DNA of 64,000 bases from Xylona heveae TC161. Its lineage: Eukaryota; Ascomycota; Xylonomycetes; Xylonales; Xylonaceae. A model generated the notes under the pieces. The model worked only from the letters and a program-made list of their open reading frames with translations. It was not told the origin of the DNA and did not search any database. This document shows positions 22,501 to 33,677 of this stretch, piece by piece. Positions within the stretch are counted from its first letter, which is position 1, and each line of letters opens with the position of its first letter. The position numbers and the translations under genes are program-made. Where the stretch lies: NCBI RefSeq assembly GCF_001619985.1, contig NW_017264195.1, positions 1,984,001 through 2,048,000 of the forward strand. Reading direction: 5' to 3'.

Positions 22501-24592
22501 TTACCTCCTGGGCATACCCCGTCCGCGGCCGCGAAGGGCTCGCTGGGCAGCACCCGGAGGCAGACCCCGCGACGGAGCCTGAGGAGCGGCGGATTCTTCG
22601 TTCTCTGTATCGGAAGGAATGGCATCAGTGCACACACTCTTATGTAATGACGGGAAAGGTTATGATCAGGGAAAAAACTTACTGATAGTTTCGTCGACGC
22701 TGAGAATCAAGCAGCTTGCTTCAACCGCTGCCTGCAGAGCGTTCACCTTGACGAGGCTAGGTTCCCAGACAAACCGCTCCAGGTTGTTGGCAATGCCTTC
22801 ATTGACAAAGTCCACTCCAGCCCATGTGTTGCCCTTCCGGTGCTCGACCCGGAGCCGGTTGAGAATGTCGGTGGCATCGAAGCCAGCGTTGTCGCACAGC
22901 TGGCGAGGAATGACCTCGAGCGCCTTGGCGAGCGCCTTGATGATGGATTGTTGTTTATGAGGAATGTTTTTATCGGCATACGTGTGGAGATAAGCAGAAA
23001 TTTCCATCTAAAACGACGTTAATTGGATGAAGACCAAGGTAAAACGCAGAATAGGAGCAGCATTGAGAGAAATGGGCAGAGGAAAATTCGCTCACCTCGC
23101 AAGCACCACCACCGGCGACGATGCTGTTGTGTTGGATAGCACGCTTGACTATCATGATGGCGTCGTGTAGACTTCGTTCAACTTCGGCGATGAACTGCTC
23201 AGCACCACCTCGCAACACCAAAGTGCATGTCTTGGCCGCGGGGCAGCCCTCAAAGAAATTGTAACGCTCTCCACCAATCTGTCTCTCCTCGAAGCTGTCG
23301 CAAGTTCCGAGATGCTCAGGCTGGATGTCCGAGCACGTTGACTGGATGCTACCTCCGACGGCCTGTACTACGCGCTCCATATCTTCCGACGACACCCGGC
23401 CAGCGCAGAAAATATCTCTATCGGCAAAGTACCTGCGGAAAAGAATCCGTTAGTAATTTTACTTTGTACTTTCTGCGTGAAACCATAAAGCATACTGAGT
23501 AGCCAAGTCACCAATGGGCAGCTTGCTGAGAACGACCTTGGCACCGGTCTTGTATAACGCCTCGAGCTTGTTGTAGATGATCTGCCATTCCGCATCCACA
23601 ATGGCTTGGTATTCTGACACCTGCTCTACACGGACTTCGGCATTGTCTTTTTCGCTCTTCAGCTCAAGTTCGACGTTCAAACACACAATCTTGGGCTGCT
23701 TGAACGATTTGGGCTGCTGCTCGAAACCGGCGTAAGAGAAGGTTTTCTTGAAGGCGACACCGTTGACGAAGAGCGAGTCTTGGAGAGCACCACCGGGGAT
23801 CTTCTTGATACCGATAAGCTTTTCGTTGAGATCGTCCTGGTCGAGCGAAAGAACAGCGTCGACCACCACTAATAGCAAGCTCCCGTCAGCACACACCAAT
23901 CCCACCCTGCCCATTCAGACTTCAGTTTCAACGTACTCTTGGTGAAAAAGTCGGAGTTTCTGTGAATAAGTTTGCTGCTCATGGCAGTTGCTGCCAGTTT
24001 GCTCAATGTCTCTCTCTTGTTTCCGTCCGCTGTGTTCACAGCAATCTCCTTGATCTTGTTGACCGCCATGGCGGACGCTCTCCGCAGACCTTTGATGATG
24101 ACCTGAGAGCTCACGCCTGCCTCCACGTGGTCCTTGACCTCCTTCAAAATCTCGCCGGCGAGAACAACCACCGATGTGGTACCGTCTCCGACCTCAGCAT
24201 CCTGAGAGCGGGCAATGTCGGTAAGAATTCGGGCAGCGGGGTGGACAATGTCGAGGAGCTATTTAAATTGTGAGCTTTCCACTGTTGCCTATCAACCAGA
24301 TTTTGATCAAGAATTAAGCACCTTCATCACGGTAGCGCCATCATTTGTAATGGTTTGTCTTCCATTTGCGTCAACGAGCAAAAGGTCTCCTCCGTAGGGT
24401 CCGAGAGTGCTCTTAATGGTGCCCTGAACCGCCAAACAAGCGTTGATGTTGGAAAGAATCTGACCCCTTCCCTGAGAAGAGTCCGTGCCTATAACTTCGG
24501 TCAGACAGGCCAATGTGAGAGGAAATGGCGGATAGGTGCTACAGACCCTCCTTGAGGACGACGATGGTTGGAGTCTGTGCTCCAAAAGACAT
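22501..24592 (-). CDS. cct7: T-complex protein 1 subunit eta (CCT7)
   Basis: Seven exons: 24592-24547, 24488-24322, 24258-23937, 23868-23496, 23432-23096, 23007-22683, 22604-22501, giving 557 aa, the normal length. It starts [16 protein letters not shown], the typical eta N terminus. The nucleotide-binding motifs are [22 protein letters not shown] and [13 protein letters not shown] (residues 95-99 are GDGTT). The second equatorial part has [17 protein letters not shown]. The apical domain lies between, with [18 protein letters not shown]. The C-terminal tail is RG-rich ([12 protein letters not shown]). It is one of eight subunits of the cytosolic chaperonin that folds actin and tubulin. Introns fall between every structural block, and all phases agree. 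Confidence 0.97.
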
Positions 24593-25579
24593 TGCGAATA
24601 CCGAAGTCTGATGACAGATTGAAGACAAGACAAGAAGAAGAAAATGAGATATTAAAACAAACGGTAGGACTGAAAAAGAATGGCGCAAAAAACACTAGCC
24701 CTGGCAAATCGTCGAGCTGTTGCGCAGAAAATAGAAGTTGTGGCAGCACGGAGATAGTGATAGATTCCTCTAACTTCCCTCAGTTACTCCTGCTACCGCT
24801 TTCCCACGCGTCGGCGAGAAAAAGCTCTGGGCCAATCACAGCTCGGCTTCTCACCGAGGTCGCGACCTGAGAACACCCTGACCTTCCGCTTCATAACTAC
24901 CTTAGGTATGCCATGGCTACATGAGTGACAGCGTAAATATTCAGAGCGATATTCTATAATTATTTTGTAACTTTTCACGTAAAAAAATTTTTTTTTCGGC
25001 GATTGACAGGTGTATGTGTGCAACTATCCCATATAAATTGCCCCGCCAAGCATTTGTCAGACACAGATGAGATGCCACTGAGACTGCTACCCTATTTGCC
25101 GCAGGTTCAGAGCCAGGAAACGTGAATCAAATATCAATCAACTTTTGCATCATTCTCTAATCAGTTAATCAGTTGGCCTGTCTAATTTAATGCTATGTTG
25201 GTGAAAAAGAAAAAAAAAAGGAATCGGAAATTAGCCTTCCATTGACAGATATTCCTATCCAGCAGAAATTTGAATCTTGGAGGAGCCCAGTCCAGAGCGT
25301 GCAGTTTGAATCGTTTTGAGACCATGTGATGCGACGCTCTCACAAAGGAACCGTGCTCTTGGCAAAAGGAGGAGATAATGAAGATAGGCATAAGCCATCA
25401 TGTGCCCTGCAAAAAAAGAAACTGATAAATAAAAAGAGGTAGGGTAGATAAAAAGAGAGAGAGAGAATAAAAACTACAATTCCAAACTTCCAATCCCAAC
25501 AAAACAAAGCACTCCTTCAACATGGATTTCGTGGTCTTTTTCAACATCAACATGCTTGTACGACTATGCGTCTATGCAC
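24593..25579. promoter_or_regulatory. CCT7 promoter and 3' flank of importin gene
   Basis: Nearly 1 kb. The CCT7 promoter lies at the left end. TACCT-T-AGGTA at 24898-24908 is an inverted repeat of the intergenic ACCT/AGGT family. Sequence at 24940-25030 is AT-rich with a T9 run. Sequence at 25180-25580 is A-rich and probably 3' UTR of the importin gene. No coding sequence is seen. Confidence 0.5.
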
Positions 25580-28500
25580 CTAGCTGAAGTATGCTCGAAC
25601 AGTCTGCTGAGTCTCTGGGGTGAGCTGAGCAAGGAGCTGGGCAGGATCGAGACCCGCAGCCCCGACGAGGTGCTTAGCCGCAGCGACAACACGGTTGGCG
25701 GTTTGGCCTTGAATGGTTTCCGCTTCAAGGGCCTGAGCGATGTATACAAAAGACTTGGCAGCCTGAGTAGGATTGTATACTGCAGGGTTTTGTCTGGAGT
25801 CGTATGTTAGCATCACGAATAAATTAGGTCCGTAGCTGTTGTCGAGGGGTCCTGTCCTGGTCCGGGCGCTAAATTAGAGCAAAAGAATTTTCGGACTTAC
25901 TTCTCAATCAGCTGTATGAGGAAAGAATACGCATAAGGAGCAGCCTCTTCATCGTTGACAATGGGGAGTGTGTCGATCCAAGCATTAACAATCTCTTGCA
26001 CGTTCGGAACCTTGGTAGAATTGAAGTGAAGGATTTTGGCAATACTGGCGCAAGCGTTCTCAGTAGCAAAAACGTGATCGTCTTCCCGAGCTTGACCGTG
26101 CTGGGTGACTGCAAAAAGCGTGGGGAGACTGGCGGCCACGAACTCGGACCAGGGCTCCCCACCGAACTGCGCGGCTACACCTACACCGTAGGAAGCAGCT
26201 TGTCGGTTAGCGGCAACGTCATCCTGCATGCCCGCGATCATAGGTTGGATGATGTGCTGGCTATAATTCCACGATTGCGGCCCGCAGAATTCGAGCACAT
26301 CGTCCATGATGCAGAGAGCCCACTGGCGCTGCGTCGGATCCTGGTTCGTAAGGAAGGTTGTATAGAAATTCAGAAGACGTTCCCAGTGAGGCAAGAAAGA
26401 AGTGCCTTGGTTCTTGAAGATGGTGTGGAAAGCCTTGTTCATATCTGAGAGGAGGGTCTGATCGTCTTCAATAGCAAAGAGAGTCTCCTCAGACTCCTCT
26501 TCGCCTGGCTCGCGCTCCGCTTGCTCCTCTAGACGACCGGCAACACGAGTTTGGTACTCCTCGAGAGCAGATTTGGCGGACTCGATAAACTTATTCATGT
26601 GGTCTGCCGAGAGGCAGTTCTTACCCATAACCTCCACCGACTCATAAAAGCATTGATACATTTCGGCCAAGGTGTCAACTGTAGGCTCAGCCATTAGCAC
26701 TTCGAGAAGCTTGTCAACTGTGCCAGCCCAGAGCTGAGCAATCTGTGGTGATTGGTCACCGTGTGCCTTCTTGTATGAGCTGAGGAGCTGCGGAATACAC
26801 TTGGCAGACGAAACTCGGACAGGTTCGTGGAAGAAGAACGCGAGTCCGGGTACAGCAACCTTCTCCATGATCTCAATTACATACGGCTCAAAGGCGGCCT
26901 CGAGAGTTTGAGCATAGATGGTGATCAGCTCAATGGCCATGTTCTTGTCGTCCAGAGTGGCGGTTTTGATACCAATAAATTTGCCACGCAAAGGAACAAG
27001 CTCCCAACCTTCCTCGGATTCCATCTGAGCCACCTGCTCCTCATCGTCGAGAAGCTGAATGTCAGCCTTGGCACTAGCAAGCTCCATCAGGGGAGGCATG
27101 ACAAATGACAAGTACGGCAGGAATCCTTGGCGCAGGACACGGCACATTCTCCCCCAACAGTGAGGCAGGTAGGTTGCCTGAGGATCATCGGCGTCAATGA
27201 CAGTTTGCTGAATTGCTGCCAACACCTGCAAAAGAGCAATTGCATCTTGCCCCATTTTCTGCTCGCCCACAGCCAGAGCAATCAGCGTCGCACACTCCAT
27301 CGCTTTCGCGCGCAGCAATCTATATTCCTTAGACTGTTCCTCCCGTAGAACGTTAAAAAGCAAAGGCATAAGGGTATCATAGTATTTTGAAAAGGCAGTC
27401 TCGGCCGAGTCTGCAACAGTGGCGATTGTTGACAGCGCTTGTTCCTGGACGAAACGCTTTGGGCTCTGAAGAAGCTGAAGAAGATGGCTAAGGAGGTCAT
27501 CAAGATAAGGCTCCAGGATGCTCTTCTCGGCTTCCTCGCAGAAGTTGACAAGCGCCGCAGCAGCATGTGCCTGAACGCGCGGCTCGGTCGATTCGAGAAC
27601 CGGGATAATGTTTGCCATGACAATCTGGTGGTATTTCTCCTGCATTGTACCGGCAAAATCTGTGCTCATTTGGCCTATAGCATTGCATCCGGCCCATCGG
27701 ACGCGAGAGTGCGGGTCTCGCAGAGCGGGAACGACAAGATCCAAGACCTTGTCGAGTTCACCGACCATCAACTCCTGACATCCCTCAGATATGGCTGAGA
27801 TGGCCATGAGGGCAGCGTGCCGGTCTCTCCACGCAGAAGAGGTCATCATACGGGGAAGCCAATTAAAGGTCGGCGGCAGGATAGTCTGGCCTCCGAGTTT
27901 ATTGGCCAGTCTGTCCATCGTCTGCTCGCCAGCAACGTGATTAAGGTCACTGTCTTCAATATCAAGATCTTCGGATGCGTTCCACTCAGCCGCATCGTCG
28001 TCGTCCATGCCAATGTCCGTCATTAAGCTCAAGCACTGAGTAACCATCTCATTCGTGTAAGACGGATCCTTTCGGCACATATCCCGATCATAGTCGGCAA
28101 AAGTAGCCATTAGTTCCAACGCATTTTGTCTCGTCTGATCCTCCAACTCCTTATCCTGGATGACCGTAATGCTGAAAGTCACCAAGTTGTGGAAAAGGTG
28201 CTTGAACATTCTTGGCGCACTTTCGGCAAGATCGATCAAGGCCATGAGAGCGCGAGAGAGCTCATCTGAGTCTTGGGCATCTTTCAGAGGAGGGAGAATG
28301 TTGAGAATGTCCGGAATTAGAGAGTAGTACTTCCTCCGCGATTTTGAATCAATGGCTCTGAAAAAGGAAGCAATGGCCTCTACGGCAGCCAGGCGAACCT
28401 TTGAAAATGTTAGCCATGAAAATCGACACGCAAAGCAAATTTATGTCCTTACAGAGATGTCATCATCCTTGAAGCCTTTCGAGAATGCGCCAAGGACCAT

Positions 28501-29194
28501 CTCTTCGTGCTGCTTCTCAATGATATCCGGAGTGGTCGCGAAGATACGGAATGAACCCTCTCGCTGACCAGCGTCGGTCGACTGGCTGGCTTGGAACAGA
28601 GCGCCAAGTAGTTCCGGCCATGACTCTCCTGGGAATTAATGTCAGCCACTTTGTTCTTGAAGCAACCCTCTCTTGCGCTTGTCCTTGTTCGTACCATCGT
28701 CGACGTATTGTCTGGCGATTTCTGCAATGGCGTCTCCAACCTTGTTCCTCACATGCGGAAGTGACTCGTTCGCCAAACACTCCAGCAGTTTGGTACGGAT
28801 AACAGTCTTCTGAGGTTGATCCAAGGTGAGAAAAAGCTCCTTAGTGGTGTCTGATTTAGGATCTTTTCGTGTCTTGGTCGATATCCGGCGGAAGAGAACG
28901 GCAGCAAATGAACGGGTCTGCAATGCACACGTAAAAAGGGCGAACTGGGTCAGTCGATCATACTCTGGAGAATGACAATAAATGTTTATTTCCGGCTGGG
29001 ATAGAGCTCACCGACGGCTCTGCGGCTCCTTGAATTTGCTCGACCAGTCCGACTAAGAGCACGTCTGGACGAGCAATTACCCATTCATTATTTAGTTGCT
29101 CTTCGGCCTGCGATCGTACAGCGTTGTCGGCGGATGAGAGACCTTGCAGCAGCTGCGAAAGAGCATTGTGAACCTCAGCTGGAAGGACCGCCAT
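25580..29194 (-). CDS. pse1: Importin beta-3 / karyopherin (Pse1/Kap121, IPO5-like)
   Basis: Five exons: 29194-29012, 28917-28695, 28628-28453, 28398-25901, 25793-25580, giving 1097 aa. It starts MAVLPAEVHNALSQLLQGLS, with the importin N-terminal domain (RSQAEEQLNNEWV...RSFAAVLFRRISTKTRKDP). HEAT repeats run the full length, for example LLMPLLFNVLREEQSKEYRL-like and DPHSRVRWAGCNAIGQMSTD helices. An acidic loop near MTDIGMDDDDAAEWNASEDL is the usual Ran/cargo-regulating insert in this group. The protein carries NLS cargo, including ribosomal proteins and transcription factors, through the pore and releases it on Ran-GTP; this is known for yeast and human relatives. Family length is about 1090-1100 aa, so it is complete. 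Confidence 0.95.
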
Positions 29195-29937
29195 CTTGTG
29201 TGGTGGTGAACGTTGTAAAAGGTCAGGAATGCCACGTCTTCAGCGCCCAAACATGAGCCAAACGCCAACCGGGAACAAAAAAAGTTGTCGGGCGGCAAAG
29301 CAAAGGGACCGAAGAATTGCGGACGTGGAAGGTGTCGGCAAAAGGAAAAATCCGCTCGGTTGGCCGCAAAGGGAAAATTGATTGTTCGACCTTGCAAACA
29401 ATGTACTACAAAGAATTGGAATTTGTTGTTGTGAGAGCCGAAGCAAAATAAAAGAAACTGCTCGTTCCTGGTCAAGGCTCAATATCTACTGTACGAGGGG
29501 TCTTTGGTGGGGTTGTTATTAGAGAGACGCGATTCTTCCAAATTTTTTTGGGCGAGTTAATTCGTCTGCACGTGACGGAGACAATGAACGGAATCCATTC
29601 TCGTGTTTACCCACTCTCCGCCTACAGGTAATTATTGACATTACTGCCTGAATGGAAGTACAATAATATAGGGCATTGAACTCTCAAAGGTAGAAATAAG
29701 AATTACAAATAATTGCGCTAGTATTTAAAGTCCTCGAAAAATGATTGGCCCGAATATCTCTAAGTTGGAATGCTAGGCCCTTGTCAAGGGCCTCGTTGCT
29801 GAAGATAAGCGGGAATGGCCTGAGTAGAGAATTGTACGCCAGATAAAGCAATAAATATAGGGACAGATCCAGCAATACAACTCGAGAAACGACATACTTT
29901 GCTCTCGAAAATATCATATTCGCAAGACACTTTCACA
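29195..29937. promoter_or_regulatory. Importin promoter and 3' flank of CBS/PB1 gene
   Basis: A 743-nt region. Short open frames at 29092-29482 sit on the importin leader and have no family. Sequence near 29540-29640 is mixed, and 29640-29937 is AT-rich and likely 3' UTR of the CBS/PB1 gene. No RNA gene is seen. Confidence 0.45.
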
Positions 29938-32120
29938 TCACCGACGGCCTGTCCGACTCAGGGCGAAAACACCGACAATGACCACAGCTAACGTCATAAG
30001 CGCACCCGGCAAAAGCAACTCATTTGGTACACCTGCAATAATCTGTTCCTCTTGCTTGCCAGAAGAAACGATGGGTTTCCGTTCTTTCTTAGAGCTCTCA
30101 TCCTCTGTTGCCTCATCGTCGTCGCTCTCCTGTCTTCGCCTGCTGCGGCTTGCTGTAGTACCAGAAAGAACCGAGGGGGCCTCGCCGATGACGGGTTGGG
30201 GATCCACAGTAGCGGGGAGTGGTGGCTTTTCAGGATCATGAACAAAGAGGTCGACCTTGTCTCGGCCACCCCGCTGAGCCAGAATGATTGCGTCGAGCAG
30301 GTCATGATCCGTGGTAATGGAAACGGTATCGCCTTCGTTGTCCATATAGCTCAAAGCATAGCCCGATTTCCCAAGCTTTCCATCCTCGAAAGTCGGCTCA
30401 CCGCCAACGCCAGCGACTTCGCCACCTAACTTAGCACTGACTCCCGTAATGAGCTCTCCAACACCAGACGCCGCGACAACCTGGATTCGATGGACGCGTC
30501 CGCTCGGAGCCTTGAACTTGAACGGAAAGGGTGTTTCCTCAATGGCTACCAGTGACTGACCTGCAGCAGATGGATCGTCTGCGCCCGTATGTGAAGCAGA
30601 GTCAGTAGGCAGAACGCTATCACCCCGATCAATGGGGGGACGCGAAGAGTCAGGAGACATGAGCGATCGGGTGCCAGGGGTGTGGGGTGCATGACTTCCT
30701 CCCTCTCCAGAAACCATGGATTCTGATTCATTGTCAAGCGAGAACCAGAATTTGTTCCACGCAGGTCCTTCGCCATCTGCAGCGGAAATTTCATTGATCT
30801 ATATATGTATCAGAAGCGCATTTCTGCATTGTAAAATTGACAACACCTACTTGTTCCAAGGTGGCATAGGTGAGCCGCAGCACATCCACCATACCCACAA
30901 TTTCTCCCGCCTCGTTCATTACCGGAAGGTTCAGATAATGTCCGTCTGCTGATATTTAGTTTGCGTTTCTCAAAAACTCAGATTTAGCTATACTGACCAT
31001 GCATCTTCCGAAGCGCAGCTTGAATAGTCATATCAATCTGGGCAAAGTCCGGGTGAGGTGTCATAACCCTCACCACACTGCAGTTCGCGGGATCGAGGCC
31101 GGGAGCAATGACGCGAAGAACGACATCCTTGCTGGTAAAGATACCGGTAATCGAGCCTTGATCCTGCACCAAGAGTGCAGTCGTATGATGCTCTCGCATC
31201 AAGGCTGCAGCGTCTTTGACCGAAGTGCGCACCGAGACCACTGTAGGCGGAATACCATTGAGAACTGTTTCCAAAGTCGGACCAGACATTTTATGCCTTA
31301 AGTTCTCCACGTATTGGATAATCTGCGCAGGCTGGCTGGAACCCAACTCGGACTGCACGCCTTCCAATGCGTCATATAACTTACGAGACGAGCTGTAAGC
31401 CCGCTCGAGCTTCTCCATGGCATCGTAGAAACACTTTGTGATATCTAGCACTCCAGAGATGTCTTGATTCTCATCCATGACTGGAAGGTGGCGGAAGCCT
31501 TTTCGAACCATGAGATCCAGAGCATCTGTGGCACTGGTATCTGTTCTTGCGCAGAGCGGATTCTTGGTCATGATATCCGCAATTGTAATCTCCCTGGCCT
31601 TAACGCCCTGTCCAACCACGCGGAAAGCGAGATCCTTTGCTGTGAAAATACCGGCAATGCGATCATCATCGTCCGTCACCAGCACACAGTCTTCACGCTT
31701 CGCAGCCATGAGCTGAGCGGCCTCTGCAACCGTTGTGTCAGGCTTAATTTGGAGCGCTGGGCTCGGCTTCAATGCCAAAACAGTTCCTGGGGGTGCCTTT
31801 CTGGTCTGGCGGGCGCGAGCTGTAGTCTGCCTTTTTTTGCTGAGATCATTTTCAATTTTCTTTCGAATAGCCTATTGCTAAATTTTAGCTTTAACTTGAC
31901 AAATTTGCATCTGATTGTGTCAATTTCTGACCTCATCTCTTTTGGATTGTTTCTGACGACTAGCACTCAAAGACGAATGTCCTGCGTCACTATGTGCGCT
32001 CGAGGATTGATGGGAATCGTGAGAAGGACGTGGGATATTTGAAGGGCTGTTGGTGTAGGTCGGAATTGCGCCTCTACCTTGCCGATTCGGCGTACCTCTG
32101 AATGTGCCAGTGGAGGACAT
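29938..32120 (-). CDS. mug70: CBS- and PB1-domain membrane protein (Mug70-like)
   Basis: Four exons: 32120-31932, 31871-30998, 30945-30851, 30798-29938, giving 672 aa. After a disordered Ser/Pro-rich N terminus come four CBS motifs in two pairs: KPDTTVAEAAQLM...DRIAGIFTAKDLAFR with IMTKNPLCARTDTS...DISGVLDIT, then VVSVRTSVKDAAALM...SITGIFTSKDVVLR with VMTPHPDFAQIDMTIQAALR. A PB1 domain follows at about residues 475-560 (FPFKFKAPSGRVHRI...YALSYMDNEGDTVSITTDHD). Last comes a single C-terminal transmembrane helix (LMTLAVVIVGVFAL), which suggests a tail anchor. CBS pairs usually bind adenine nucleotides. The S. pombe relative is known from a meiotically up-regulated gene screen; a molecular role is not established. 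Introns 1 and 2 use GTCAG donors, less usual than GTATGT. Confidence 0.92.
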
Positions 32121-33070
32121 AGCGACACAATGAGCCTTGTTGACGAGGCTCTCGTTGGGTGTGAAGTTCGAGAAACAAGTTATGCGTAGGGGAGCCGACG
32201 CGTTCGGGGAGTCAAAAAGGGAAAGTTTTGGAGCAAGAGACCAGAAGGCAGCAGTTAGGCGCGAACTTGAACGATTTGAAGGCAGAGCGGTATGAGAATC
32301 TGCTTCCTGTCTTGGTTGGTTGCTATGGGGTTCCTAAGACACGGATGGGTTAAACCGAGGCCAACGCAATGACGCTGCTTTTAACTAGAACTTGACGGCG
32401 CCGTCAAGGATTCGCGGTCGTTTTACCACAGAACTGACCGTCTACATCAAATTATACATGCTTTCCAGGCATTAGATAAATAAACTTCCATCTTCACTAC
32501 TAATATATCCTTCTTGAATATGGCAGCAGTTGCACCACCCACCCAATCATCCATAAAAATTATGGTCACGGAGACGCCTCTGGGGGCCAGCGAGGGTGCG
32601 TCAAAAGCTTGATGATAAGAGGGAGCATCTCACTAAATGGACGAAACCCAAACAAAAGAGCCAATGGGGGTGAGAGGGGGGCGCGTCCAGCTGTTTCGCT
32701 CGGCAGGGTCCAGGGGGCATAAAGAGGGTCCAGCTGTTTACGAAGGCTCGTCGTTCTGTCATTCGGTTCAAGCGTTTCCCAAAGAGGTAAGAGCCAATAA
32801 ACATCACGTGAGAGATCTATGATACTGGTTACATCAGATCAATGATATGATAAGGGTCAACCGTCATAGCCCTGATCCTCGCTTCGCCTGCATTTGTGCG
32901 GAGCCGCCAGCACCGAAAAACCACCCAGCGACGACATCGTATCAGCTGCCGCGCTCAGCCAGTTCTACTAACAGTCAACAGGTAGAAGGTATGCAATCAA
33001 CCCGGACCATTCTTCTTAAAATCTACTACGACGACCGATTCTGACAATTTCTTTGCAGCGAACAGCAATC
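32121..33070. promoter_or_regulatory. Divergent promoter CBS/PB1 gene / RPS26
   Basis: A 950-nt region. CCAAT is seen near 32660 and at 32794-32798, and CACGTG (E-box) at 32805-32810. They are close enough together to form a composite promoter for RPS26. The 3' part is the RPS26 leader with a probable 5' UTR intron (listed separately). An open frame at 32637-32822 has no family. Confidence 0.55.
32989..33058 (+). other. Probable 5' UTR intron of RPS26
   Basis: GTATGC donor at 32989 (an alternative GTAGAA donor lies at 32982), CTGAC branch-like element near 33041 and TTTGCAG acceptor ending at 33058, 12 nt before the RPS26 ATG. Leader introns are common in ribosomal protein genes of fungi. 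It is inferred from splice signals only. Confidence 0.5.
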
Positions 33071-33677
33071 ATGGTCAAGAAGCGAGCGTCCAAGTATGCA
33101 TAACCCGTTTAATACCAGCAACCCAGTCGAAACTACGCCAGAGTGCTAATCATTCTTGCAGCGGCCGCAACAAGAAGGGCCGTGGTCACGTCAAGCCCAT
33201 CCGGTGCTCCAACTGCTCACGATGCACCCCTAAGGACAAGGCGATAAAGAGATTCACGATCCGCAACATGGTCGAGTCGGCCGCCATCCGTATGTGAACC
33301 CACACGCCTACGAAGCTTCCGATGAAACGAATCAAAACCGTCGATGAATTCGAGTTAAAGATTACGATCCACTGACCGTTTCCTTTTTCAGGTGATATCT
33401 CTGACGCCTCCGTCTTCCCCGAGTACACTGTCCCCAAGATGTACTTGAAGCTCCAATACTGCGTCTCTTGCGCCATCCACGGCAAGATTGTCCGGTACGT
33501 TACATATTGGGGATATATCCCCATGCAGACCTAGGAATATATGAGAAACAGATAGGCTCACACCTGGATAGTGTCCGTTCGCGGGAGGGCCGTCGCAACC
33601 GTGCCCCGCCGCCGCGGGTTCGGTACAACAAGGACGGCAAGAAGATTACCCCCCAGCAGGCTGCCAAGACTGCTTAA
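33071..33677 (+). CDS. rps26: Small-subunit ribosomal protein eS26 (Rps26)
   Basis: Four exons: 33071-33093, 33162-33289, 33392-33494, 33572-33677, giving 119 aa, full length. It starts [20 protein letters not shown]. The zinc-binding cysteines are in [14 protein letters not shown] and [17 protein letters not shown], and the conserved basic tail is [20 protein letters not shown]. It sits at the mRNA exit channel of the 40S subunit. All three introns are between about 65 and 105 nt and phases agree. Codon choice is strongly biased to C-ending codons (for example AAG, GGC, CGC), as expected for a highly expressed gene. A leader intron and CCAAT boxes upstream fit strong expression. Confidence 0.97.
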
